Origin: Nitriliruptoraceae bacterium
GTDB lineage: Bacteria; Actinomycetota; Nitriliruptoria; Nitriliruptorales; Nitriliruptoraceae
Assembly (NCBI GenBank): GCA_007125475.1
Contig: SLDB01000162.1
Coordinates: forward strand, 1-9,379
Length of the DNA: 9,379 nt
Direction of reading: 5' to 3'
A program made the position numbers and the translations under genes. Under the pieces are notes generated by a model. The model was not told where the DNA came from and ran no database searches. It saw nothing but the letters and a program-made list of their open reading frames with translations. Position 1 is the stretch's first letter. Every line of letters begins with the position of its first letter. Positions 1-7,266 of the stretch are shown here, piece by piece.

Positions 1-755
<755 letters not shown>

Positions 756-762
<7 letters not shown>

Positions 763-814
763 CCACGAGTCCACGAGGGGCGGGGCGTCGCGCCCCGCCC
801 GTCGTGGTCAGCGC
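756..814. terminator. Bidirectional two-tier hairpin between convergent genes
   Basis: An outer stem of 13 perfect base pairs (756-768 with 802-814) encloses an inner stem of 10 perfect GC-rich pairs (778-787 with 791-800) with a 3-nt loop. Nine unpaired bases lie on the left side and one on the right. Bases 771-776 can pair with 802-807 instead, giving a second, more continuous fold. There is no T-run, as is common for actinobacterial hairpin terminators. It sits between citrate synthase (+) and malic enzyme (-) and would form on either strand, so it can stop both transcripts. The left arm includes the citrate synthase stop codon. The function is inferred from structure and position. Confidence 0.75.
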
Positions 815-845
815 CCCCCGGTCACCAGTGCCGGGAGCCGGCTGC

Positions 846-2252
846 TCAACCCGTCGTCGCCGCGGTGCGCTTGGCCTCGTCCCGCACCGCGGCGGCCACC
901 GCCGGCACGACCCGCTCGTCGAACGGTGACGGGACGATGTACGTCGACCGCAGCTCCTCGGCGGAGACGACGTCGGCCAGCGCACGGGCGGCGGCGACCT
1001 TCATCTCCTCGGTGATGAACCGCGCACGCGCGTCCAGCGCCCCGCGGAACACCCCGGGGAACGCCAGCACGTTGTTGATCTGGTTCGGGTAGTCGCTGCG
1101 ACCGGTCGCGACCACCGCCGCGTACCGTCCGGCCTCGATCGGGTCGACCTCCGGGTCCGGGTTCGCCAGCGCGAACACGATCGGATCCGGCGCCATCGTC
1201 GCCAGGTCCTCGGGCTCAAGGACGTCCGGTCCCGACACCCCGACGAAGACGTCGGCCCCTTCGATCGCGGTGCGCAGATCACCGTTGCGGTCACGGTGGT
1301 TGGTGTTCTCGGCGAGCCAGGCCTTCGAGCCCTCCAACCCCTCACGGTGACTGCCGAGGATCCCCCGGCTGTCGGCGACCACGATCTCCTTCACGCCCTC
1401 ACGCAGCAGCAGCTTCGCGATCGCGACACCGGCAGCGCCGGCCCCGACCATCGCCACCGTCAGGTCCTCGAGCGGCTTGTCGACGAGTCGCAACGCGTTG
1501 TACAGCGCCGCGAGGACGACGATCGCGGTGCCGTGCTGATCGTCGTGGAACACCGGGATGTCCAGCGACGCCTTCAGGCGGTCCTCGATCTCGAAGCACT
1601 TGGGCGCCGCGATGTCCTCGAGGTTGATCCCGCCGTACACCGGCGCGATCGCCTCCACGACCTTCACGATCTCGTCCGGGTCGGTGGTGTCGATGCACAC
1701 CGGCCAGGCGTCGATGTCGGCGAACTTCTTGAACAGCACCGCCTTGCCCTCCATCACCGGCAGCGCCGCCGTCGGGCCGATGTCCCCGAGGCCGAGGACC
1801 GCGGTGCCGTCGGTGACGATCGCGACGGTGTTGCCCTTGATGGTGAGCTGCCGGGCGTCGGACGGATCCTTCGCCAGTGCCAGACACACCCGCGCGACCC
1901 CCGGCGTGTAGGCCATCGACAGGTCGTCACGCGTCTTCAGCGGCACGGTCGGGCGGACCTCGAGCTTGCCGTGCAGGTGCATCAGGAACGTGCGGTCGCT
2001 GGACCGGTGGACGTCGACGTTCTCGAGCGCGTCGACCGCCGCGGTGATCCGGTCGGCGTGGTCGGAGTCACCGGCGTTGACGGTGACGTCGACGACGAGG
2101 CGATCCCCGGTCGGGTCCACGAAGTCCATCGCCACGACCGCTCCCCCGGCGTCGCCGATCGCGGTGGCGACCCGACCCACGGCGAGTGGATCGTCGCTCT
2201 GGAGGTGCAGCCGCATCGTGATCGAGTACGAGGCGTTGGGCGTTCCTGGCAC
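846..2252 (-). CDS. NAD-dependent malic enzyme with N-terminal ACT domain
   Basis: Oxidatively decarboxylates malate to pyruvate and CO2 in the cytoplasm, linking the TCA cycle to pyruvate. It has 468 residues. Residues ~10-85 form an ACT-like regulatory domain (SYSITMRLHLQSDDPLAVGRV onward, ending near VHRSS). The malic N domain carries the catalytic Tyr in AYTPGVA (Y115) and Lys in MEGKAVLFKKF (K170/K175). Metal ligands are at NLEDI (E212, D213) and FHDDQHGTA (D237/D238). The NAD domain follows, with VGAGAAG (269-275), FALANPDPEV and YPNQINNVLAFPGVFRG. There is no C-terminal phosphotransacetylase-like domain. I chose the GTG at 2252 because GGGAG lies 6 nt upstream and the N-terminus VPGTPNASYSI matches my memory of ACT-type malic enzymes. 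The frame stays open further upstream, but that part has no family similarity and overlaps the divergent gene. NAD over NADP preference is inferred from the family, not proven. Confidence 0.93.
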   Translation of the reverse strand: MPGTPNASYSITMRLHLQSDDPLAVGRVATAIGDAGGAVVAMDFVDPTGDRLVVDVTVNAGDSDHADRITAAVDALENVDVHRSSDRTFLMHLHGKLEVRPTVPLKTRDDLSMAYTPGVARVCLALAKDPSDARQLTIKGNTVAIVTDGTAVLGLGDIGPTAALPVMEGKAVLFKKFADIDAWPVCIDTTDPDEIVKVVEAIAPVYGGINLEDIAAPKCFEIEDRLKASLDIPVFHDDQHGTAIVVLAALYNALRLVDKPLEDLTVAMVGAGAAGVAIAKLLLREGVKEIVVADSRGILGSHREGLEGSKAWLAENTNHRDRNGDLRTAIEGADVFVGVSGPDVLEPEDLATMAPDPIVFALANPDPEVDPIEAGRYAAVVATGRSDYPNQINNVLAFPGVFRGALDARARFITEEMKVAAARALADVVSAEELRSTYIVPSPFDERVVPAVAAAVRDEAKRTAATTG

Positions 2253-2288
2253 GTGTGTCTCCCGTGAGCGGCGTCGGAGGGAGGTGAC

Positions 2289-2294
2289 ACGATA
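2289..2294 (-). promoter_or_regulatory. Possible -10 box for the malic enzyme gene
   Basis: On the minus strand TATCGT matches the actinobacterial TAnnnT -10 pattern. A transcript from it would start near 2282 and leave about 30 nt of leader, including the GGGAG ribosome-binding site, before the GTG at 2252. I find no convincing -35 box at 16-18 nt, so this is only a candidate. Confidence 0.35.
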
Positions 2295-2321
2295 CTCGCC
2301 CGGCGTCGTCACAGCGCCCGC

Positions 2322-2350
2322 TTGACACCGCCGTCCACACGACCTTGAGT
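2322..2350 (+). promoter_or_regulatory. Possible promoter of the DapA-like gene
   Basis: A perfect TTGACA (-35) at 2322-2327 is followed after 17 bp by TTGAGT at 2345-2350, which keeps the T, A and T of the TAnnnT-type -10 at positions 1, 4 and 6 but is otherwise poor. Transcription would begin near 2357 and leave about 62 nt before the GTG at 2419. The weak -10 lies inside the first of two 16-bp direct repeats. This fits a regulated rather than a strong constitutive promoter, but it is inferred from spacing alone. Confidence 0.4.
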
Positions 2351-2372
2351 CACGCAACGACCTTGAGTCACG
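2339..2372. repeat. Two perfect 16-bp direct repeats (candidate tandem operator)
   Basis: ACGACCTTGAGTCACG occurs at 2339-2354 and again, identically, at 2357-2372, giving a period of 18 bp. The repeats lie in the non-coding region between malic enzyme and the DapA-like gene. They cover the likely -10 and start-site region of the + strand promoter, where a repressor site would be expected. Neither copy is palindromic, so a protein binding head-to-tail would be expected if the repeats are an operator. Confidence 0.6.
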
Positions 2373-2418
2373 GAGCGGCCCGAACGACGGAGTCCGACAG
2401 CCCACCCCAGGAGACGGC

Positions 2419-3324
2419 GTGTCCGCGTACGAACCCCTCGCATCCGGTGTCTGGGCGATCCTGCCGACGCCGTTCCACGACGACCTCACCATCGACCACG
2501 CCTCGCTGGAGTCCGCGGTGCGGTTCTTCGTCGCCAAGGGTGTGACCGGGGTCGTCGGCCTCGGCGTCAACGGTGAGGCCCACAAGCTCGCCGCCCGGGA
2601 GCAGCACGAGGCGCTCACCACCATCGCCGCGGCGGCGGGTGACACCCCGATCGTGGTGGGGATCTCCGAGCTCACCACGGCCCGGGCCGTCGAACAGGCC
2701 GAGAGCCTCGCCCCCGCCGCCGGTGACGGGCTCGCCGCCATGATGGTGAAGGTCCCCTCCCCTTCGGCGACGGCGACCGCCGACCACGTGCGCGCCGTCA
2801 GCGAAGCCGGAGGCACCGGGATCGTGGTGCAGGACTACCCCGAGCTCAGCGGGATCCACATCACCCCGCAGGCGCTGGCCGAGGCGAGTATCGCCAGCGG
2901 CGTCGCCGCCGCGATCAAGGCCGAGACCCCGCCGAGCGCCGCCCAGGTCGCCGCACTGCGGGAGCACACCGACCTCCCGATCTTCGGTGGCCTGGGGGGC
3001 GTCGGCCTCCTCGACGAGCTCCTCGCGGGCTCGGCCGGGGCGATGACCGGGTTCTCCTACCCCGAAGGGCTCTGGGCGGTGATCCGTGCCTACTGGGACG
3101 ACGGCTTCGACGCCGCCCGGGCGGCGTACGCCCCGTGGCTCCCGCTGGTGAACTTCGAGGGGCAACTCAAGATCGGGCTCGCGGTCCGCAAGGAGGTCCT
3201 CAAGCTCCGTGGGGCGATCACCTCGGCGGCGATCCGTCCTCCGTCGCCGCCGATGCCGGAGAATCTCCGGGAGGCGCTGGTCAAGCACGTCGCCGCGGCG
3301 CCGTTGGACCTCGACCGAGCCTGA
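2419..3324 (+). CDS. DapA/N-acetylneuraminate lyase family enzyme, substrate unknown
   Basis: This is a 301-residue (beta/alpha)8 class I aldolase/lyase-superfamily protein. The whole-length pattern fits DapA (GVWAILPTPFHDDLTID at the start, VVGISELTTARAVEQAESL mid-barrel). The Schiff-base Lys is K167 in AAIKAETPPS. The usual G(T/S)TGE substrate loop reads GVNGE (49-53), and the YNxPxRTG segment of true dihydrodipicolinate synthase reads QDYPELSG (138-145), so the canonical Tyr and the Arg that holds the aspartate semialdehyde carboxylate seem to be missing. Lysine biosynthesis is therefore unlikely; a pyruvate- or 2-keto-acid-forming aldolase or dehydratase is more plausible, with substrate unknown. 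The GTG start is set by AGGAG at 2409-2413, 5 nt upstream. The gene is divergent from malic enzyme across a 166-bp region and ends at a short hairpin. Confidence 0.85.
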   Translation: MSAYEPLASGVWAILPTPFHDDLTIDHASLESAVRFFVAKGVTGVVGLGVNGEAHKLAAREQHEALTTIAAAAGDTPIVVGISELTTARAVEQAESLAPAAGDGLAAMMVKVPSPSATATADHVRAVSEAGGTGIVVQDYPELSGIHITPQALAEASIASGVAAAIKAETPPSAAQVAALREHTDLPIFGGLGGVGLLDELLAGSAGAMTGFSYPEGLWAVIRAYWDDGFDAARAAYAPWLPLVNFEGQLKIGLAVRKEVLKLRGAITSAAIRPPSPPMPENLREALVKHVAAAPLDLDRA

Positions 3325-3325
3325 T

Positions 3326-3345
3326 CTCCGGCGGTCTCCGCCGAG
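3326..3345. terminator. Short GC hairpin after the DapA-like gene
   Basis: CGGCGG (3329-3334) pairs with CCGCCG (3338-3343) around a 3-nt loop, extended by two pairs (3326-3327 with 3344-3345) past a one-base bulge. It begins 2 bp after the stop codon. There is no T-run. It lies in the 69-bp gap between convergent genes, so it could serve the DapA-like gene and, less directly, the ABC-F gene on the other strand. Confidence 0.45.
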
Positions 3346-3393
3346 CGGTTGCGGCACCGGCCGTGCGTCGGGCCACCCGCGTCACCCCGTGGG

Positions 3394-5400
3394 CTACGGG
3401 GCCACGTCGTAGGCGGCCTCGGCCTCCTCCAGGGCGAGCTGCGCCGCCTCCCACCGCGCGAACAGCGCCGAGGCACGATCCTTCGCCTCACCGTGCCGCG
3501 CGACCAGCCCCTTGACCCGCTCGCCGTCGGTGTACACGTCCGGGTCGGCGAGCTGGCGGGTCAGCTCCGCGACGGATCCCTCGACGGCGCTCAACTCGCG
3601 CTCGATCCCCGCGACGTCGCGTCGCAGCTGCTTGGTGGCCTGATGCCGGGCGTTGCGGTGCTCGGCCTCACGGCGACGGTTCGTGCCGTTCGTGCCGATG
3701 GCCGGATCCGATCCCTGACGACGCGCCGGAGCCGGTGGTGGGGTCGCCGCCGTTGCTGCGGTGGACCGACGGCGGTCCAGCAGCTCCTCGTAGGTGCCGT
3801 CGAACCAGCTCGCCCGTCCCCGGTCGACCTCGACGACGGCGTCGGCCGCGGCACGGATCACGTGCCGGTCGTGGGTGATCAGCACCACCGTCCCCGGGTA
3901 GGCGCGGATGGCGTCCTCCAACACGTCGCGGGACGCGAGATCGAGGTGGTTCGTCGGCTCGTCCAGCAACAGCAGCTGCACCGGTGAGGCCATCGCCTTC
4001 GCCAACCCGAGCCGGGTGCGCTCGCCCCCGGAGAGCTCGGCCACGAGGCGGTCGGCGAGGTCACCGGGGAACCCGAACGCCCCGAGCATCGAGCGGTGGT
4101 TCATCGAGCGGTGCTCGTCGCGCAGCGCCGTGCGGAACTCCTCGATCACGGTGCGCGAGGCATCGAGGACCTCCGCCTGGTGCTGGTCGACGACGGCGAC
4201 CTCGACGTTGGCCCCGAGCCGCACCTCACCCTCGGCGATGGGCGCCTCGCCGGTGAGCACCCGCAACAGCGTGGTCTTGCCGGCCCCGTTCGGCCCGACC
4301 AGCGCGACCTTCCGGCCCCGCTCCAGGACGAGCTCGACGTCGTCGAGGACCGTGTCGTCGTCGTAGCGCACCGTCACACCGGAGAGCTCGGCCACCACCC
4401 GCGGGGCACGGGCCGGCTCGGGGAAGGCGAAGCGGGCGACGACCTCGCGGCGGTCGGGGAGCTCGATACGTTCGACCTTGTCCATCTGCTTGATCCGCGA
4501 CTGCACCAGACGGGCCTTGGAGGCCTTGTACCGGAACCGCTCCACGAAGCGCTCCTGGGCCGCGATCGTGCGGTCCTGCTGCGCCTTCGCCGCCCGCAGC
4601 GAGGCGAGACGCTCCTCGCGCTGGGCGACGAACGACGCGAACCCGCCCTCCTCGGCCGCGACGTTCCCCGAACGGACGTCGTAGACGGTCGTGGTCCCGG
4701 CCGCGAGCTCGACGACGACGTCGGCGGTGGCGTCGATGAAGTCACGGTCGTGGCTGACCAGCAGCAGCGCCCCGGGGAGCTCGCGCAGCGTCGACTCCAG
4801 CCAGGCGATCGTCTCCAGGTCGAGGTGGTTGGTCGGCTCGTCGAGGACGAGGAGGTCCGGCTTGGCCAGCAGCAGCCGCGCCAGGGCGACCCGCACCCGC
4901 CACCCGCCGGAGAGCTCGGTGGTGCTGCGTGACGCGTCGGCGGGGTCGAACCCCAGGCCGGCCAGGACCCGGTGCGCCTCGGCCTCGATCTCGTACCCGC
5001 CCAACGAGGTGAACTGGTCCTGCACCCGGGCGTACTCGGTCATCAGCCGCTGCTGCTCGTCGCCGTCGACCTCGCCCATCCGGCGTTCCAGCGACCGGAC
5101 CCGTGCCTCGAGTTCGGTGAGGTGCTCGGCCCCCGACAGAACGTGTTCGAGGACCGTCGACGACGCCCCGACCGCGTCGACGACGTCCTGTGGGAGCCAC
5201 CCGACCCTCAGGTCCTTGGGTCGGCTCACCACACCTTCGTCGGGGTCGAGCTCACCGATCAGGGTCCGCAGCAGCGTGGTCTTGCCTACCCCGTTCCCTC
5301 CGACGAGCGCGGCACACGTCCCCGGGGGGAAGCGCAGCGTGACATCGGCGAAGAGTCGCCGGGCGCCGAGCGTGACGCCGACACCGGAGCAGCTGAGCAC
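3394..5400 (-). CDS. ABC-F ATPase, YheS-like subtype, with Arm and C-terminal coiled coil
   Basis: A soluble tandem ABC ATPase of the ABC-F class, which binds the ribosomal E site and adjusts peptidyl-tRNA or clears stalls; it is not a transporter, as there are no membrane segments. It has 668 residues. ABC1: Walker A GGNGVGKT (34-41), Arm-like helical hairpin ~95-135, signature LSGGW (163-167), Walker B LLVLDEP (E188), H217. The linker (~255-325) contains FVERFRYKASKARLVQSRIK, typical of YheS-like proteins. ABC2: GPNGAGKTT (369-377), LSGGE (456-460), LLLLDEP (E481), H510. A Pro/Ala-rich spacer (~548-575) leads to a charged coiled coil (~575-665). Both catalytic Glu residues are intact. The start is GTG at 5400, with AGGGG 8 nt upstream. 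It is divergent from a second ABC-F gene. A resistance role is possible but has no specific support. Confidence 0.92.
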   Translation of the reverse strand: MLSCSGVGVTLGARRLFADVTLRFPPGTCAALVGGNGVGKTTLLRTLIGELDPDEGVVSRPKDLRVGWLPQDVVDAVGASSTVLEHVLSGAEHLTELEARVRSLERRMGEVDGDEQQRLMTEYARVQDQFTSLGGYEIEAEAHRVLAGLGFDPADASRSTTELSGGWRVRVALARLLLAKPDLLVLDEPTNHLDLETIAWLESTLRELPGALLLVSHDRDFIDATADVVVELAAGTTTVYDVRSGNVAAEEGGFASFVAQREERLASLRAAKAQQDRTIAAQERFVERFRYKASKARLVQSRIKQMDKVERIELPDRREVVARFAFPEPARAPRVVAELSGVTVRYDDDTVLDDVELVLERGRKVALVGPNGAGKTTLLRVLTGEAPIAEGEVRLGANVEVAVVDQHQAEVLDASRTVIEEFRTALRDEHRSMNHRSMLGAFGFPGDLADRLVAELSGGERTRLGLAKAMASPVQLLLLDEPTNHLDLASRDVLEDAIRAYPGTVVLITHDRHVIRAAADAVVEVDRGRASWFDGTYEELLDRRRSTAATAATPPPAPARRQGSDPAIGTNGTNRRREAEHRNARHQATKQLRRDVAGIERELSAVEGSVAELTRQLADPDVYTDGERVKGLVARHGEAKDRASALFARWEAAQLALEEAEAAYDVAP

Positions 5401-5439
5401 GTGACGGACCCCTGGCGGATCGATGGACGGACCGCGTCG

Positions 5440-5445
5440 AGGCTA
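5440..5445 (-). promoter_or_regulatory. Possible -10 box for the YheS-like ABC-F gene
   Basis: On the minus strand TAGCCT fits the TAnnnT -10 pattern and would start transcription near 5433, leaving about 33 nt with AGGGG before the GTG at 5400. It lies inside a 13-bp sequence (5438-5450) that recurs exactly at 8653-8665, upstream of another divergent pair. No clear -35 box is visible. Confidence 0.4.
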
Positions 5446-5460
5446 CCGACCCGCACCCCG

Positions 5461-5466
5461 TACGCT
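5461..5466 (+). promoter_or_regulatory. -10 box placed for a leaderless transcript of the Uup-like ABC-F gene
   Basis: TACGCT (TAnnnT pattern) ends 8 nt before the ATG at 5475, so transcription would start at or within two bases of the start codon. There is no Shine-Dalgarno sequence just upstream of this ATG. Both facts fit a leaderless mRNA, which is common in actinobacteria. No good -35 box is present. Confidence 0.5.
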
Positions 5467-5474
5467 GACCGGCC

Positions 5475-7256
5475 ATGCACCTCGTCTCCGTGGATCGTGT
5501 CACGGCGTCCGTGGAGGGTCGCACCCTCTTCGCGGACGTCTCGTTCGGCCTGTCGTCCTCCGACCGTGTCGGCCTCGTGGGGCCGAACGGCTCCGGCAAG
5601 ACCACGCTGCTGCGGATCGTCGCCGGCGACCGTGCCCCCGATGCCGGGAACGTGATCCCGCGCACGGGGCTGCGGATCGGGTGGCTCCCACAGGACCCGC
5701 ACGTCCCCGACGAGGCGGCGATCGACGTCGTCCTCGCCGGTGACCCGCTGGCCCGCCCCGACGAGGCTGCGGCCCTGTTGGACCGACTCGGCGTCGACCC
5801 CGCGCACCCGATGCAGCGGGCCTCGGGTGGTCAGCGGCGGCGGGTCAGCCTCGCGGCCACGTTGCTGGCCCCGAGTGACCTCCTCATCCTCGACGAGCCG
5901 ACCAACCACCTCGACGTCGACACCATCGACTGGCTCGAAGAGGAGCTCGGACGCCGCGACCGCAGCATCCTCGTCGTCACCCACGACCGTTACGTCCTCG
6001 AACGGCTGGCGAACCGGATGCTCGACCTCGACCCGTCCGGGCCCGGTGAGGGGGCCGAGGTCGTGTGGCACGACGGCTCGTACTCCTCGCTCCTCGAGGC
6101 GCGTGCGGAGCGGGCCGCGTCCCGGCGACGTGCCACCGACCGGGCCCGCAACCTGTTCACCAAGGAGGTGGCGTGGCTGCGCCGCGGTCCGAAGGCCCGC
6201 ACCTCCAAGCCGAAGTTCCGGGTCGAGCAGGTCGAACGTCTCCGTGAAGCCGCCGCCGACGACCCGCAGTCGGCCCCGTTGGAGCTCGGGACCGGCCGCA
6301 CTCGGCTCGGCGACGACGTCTTCACCCTCGACGACGTCACGGTCCGACGAGGCGAGCACGCCGTCCTCGACGGTGTCGAGCTCGGGATCGGTCCCGGTGA
6401 ACGGATCGGCGTCGTCGGCCCGAACGGGGCCGGCAAGTCCACGCTGCTGCACCTGCTGGCGGGGCGGATCGACCCGGACGCCGGACGGGTCCGTGTCGGG
6501 CGCACCGTGCACGTCGGGTTGTACGAGCAGGAGGCCCGCACCCCCCCTGCAGACGTCACCGCGCTGGACACGGTGCTCGCGATCGCCGAGCACATCCCGC
6601 TCGCCAACGGTGAACGGCTCCCGGCGGGCCGCCTCGCCGAACGGTTCGGGTTCGACGCCGCACGGCAGCGCACCCCGGTCACCCTCCTCTCCGGCGGTGA
6701 GCGCCGACGCCTCGCGCTGCTGCACCTGCTGATCGACGCCCCCAATGTGATCCTCCTCGACGAGCCCACCAACGACCTCGACCTCGACACGCTGGCCGTC
6801 CTCGAGGACCACCTCGACGGCTTCACCGGCACGTTGATCGTCGCCTCGCACGACCGCTACACCCTCGACCGCCTCACCGACCGCACGATCGCCGTCGGGG
6901 ACGGCGGACTCACCGAGCACCTCGACTGGGAGGGGTACCGGCAGGCCCGGACCCAGGGCTCGGCAGGTCCGGGACGACCCACGCCGCCACCCGGCTCCGA
7001 CCACCGGGGCGGGTCACGGGGCGGTGCGGACCGCAGCGCCGCCGAGAACCGTCGCCGACAGCAGCACCGCCGCCGTGTCCGCTCGCTCGAGCAACGCATC
7101 GAACGGCTCGAGCAACAGCGGGGCGATTTGGACGAAGCGATGGCGGCGGCCGCCGAGGACCCCGACCGACTGCTGCGGCTGCAGAGCGAGGTCGAGGACA
7201 TCTCCGCGGAGCTCGCGGCCGTCGAGGAGGAGTGGCTCGAGCTCGCCGTCGACTGA
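5475..7256 (+). CDS. ABC-F ATPase, Uup-like subtype, without Arm
   Basis: A second cytoplasmic ABC-F ATPase, 593 residues. ABC1: Walker A GPNGSGKTT (36-44), signature ASGGQ (116-120, Ala for the usual Leu), Walker B LLILDEP with E141, H170. The stretch between Walker A and the signature is short, so there is no EttA-type Arm. The linker contains EVAWLRRGPKARTSKPKFR (231-249), the hallmark of Uup-like proteins and the part expected to reach the peptidyl-tRNA. ABC2: GPNGAGKST (315-323), LSGGE (405-409), VILLDEP with E430, H459. A Gly/Pro-rich spacer (~495-520) is followed by a basic then acidic coiled coil (~522-590), as in Uup, where it aids nucleic-acid binding. The ATG at 5475 starts the first beta strand and has no Shine-Dalgarno; a -10 box 8 nt upstream suggests leaderless translation. 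The exact ribosome or DNA-related role is not known. Confidence 0.92.
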   Translation: MHLVSVDRVTASVEGRTLFADVSFGLSSSDRVGLVGPNGSGKTTLLRIVAGDRAPDAGNVIPRTGLRIGWLPQDPHVPDEAAIDVVLAGDPLARPDEAAALLDRLGVDPAHPMQRASGGQRRRVSLAATLLAPSDLLILDEPTNHLDVDTIDWLEEELGRRDRSILVVTHDRYVLERLANRMLDLDPSGPGEGAEVVWHDGSYSSLLEARAERAASRRRATDRARNLFTKEVAWLRRGPKARTSKPKFRVEQVERLREAAADDPQSAPLELGTGRTRLGDDVFTLDDVTVRRGEHAVLDGVELGIGPGERIGVVGPNGAGKSTLLHLLAGRIDPDAGRVRVGRTVHVGLYEQEARTPPADVTALDTVLAIAEHIPLANGERLPAGRLAERFGFDAARQRTPVTLLSGGERRRLALLHLLIDAPNVILLDEPTNDLDLDTLAVLEDHLDGFTGTLIVASHDRYTLDRLTDRTIAVGDGGLTEHLDWEGYRQARTQGSAGPGRPTPPPGSDHRGGSRGGADRSAAENRRRQQHRRRVRSLEQRIERLEQQRGDLDEAMAAAAEDPDRLLRLQSEVEDISAELAAVEEEWLELAVD

Positions 7257-7266
7257 ACACCCGACC

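Noticed and set aside
817..835. Small inverted repeat CCCGG/CCGGG after the main terminator hairpin
   Set aside because: Only five pairs with a nine-base loop; the adjacent hairpin at 756-814 already explains termination.
1479..1494. 16-bp match to 7504-7519 (GTCGACGAGTCGCAAC)
   Set aside because: Both copies lie in coding sequence and encode the same short LRLVD stretch in the same codons; chance plus codon bias explains it.
1296..2267. A 323-codon + strand open frame opposite the malic enzyme
   Set aside because: Its Arg/His/Asp/Val-rich translation shows no domain; it is a mirror of the real minus-strand gene.
2285..2326. A tiny + strand frame (GTG at 2285, stop at 2324-2326) near GGAGGGAGG
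   Set aside because: It has 13 codons, the purine run directly abuts the start with no spacer, and no leader-peptide pattern is visible.
2253..2816. Longer N-terminus for malic enzyme, since the frame stays open upstream to 2816
   Set aside because: The extra residues overlap the DapA-like gene, lack similarity to malic enzymes and have low-complexity composition. The GTG at 2252 has a proper Shine-Dalgarno sequence.
2368..3357. A 329-codon minus-strand open frame opposite the DapA-like gene
   Set aside because: It has repetitive Gly/Arg/Glu composition without motifs, while the + strand frame is a clear DapA-family protein with a good ribosome-binding site.
3762..3779. Inverted repeat TGGACC/GGTCCA inside the YheS-like ABC-F gene
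   Set aside because: It has short arms, lies within a coding region, and its position suggests no role; such repeats are frequent in GC-rich DNA.
5286..7004. A 572-codon open frame on the minus strand antisense to the Uup-like ABC-F gene
   Set aside because: It has low-complexity, Val/Glu/Asp/Gly/Arg-rich translation with no family motif, as expected for the strand opposite a GC-rich gene. The + strand frame carries full ABC motifs.
7257..7266. Terminator between the Uup-like ABC-F gene and the unknown 158-residue gene
   Set aside because: The convergent genes are only 10 bp apart and no stable hairpin is seen there.
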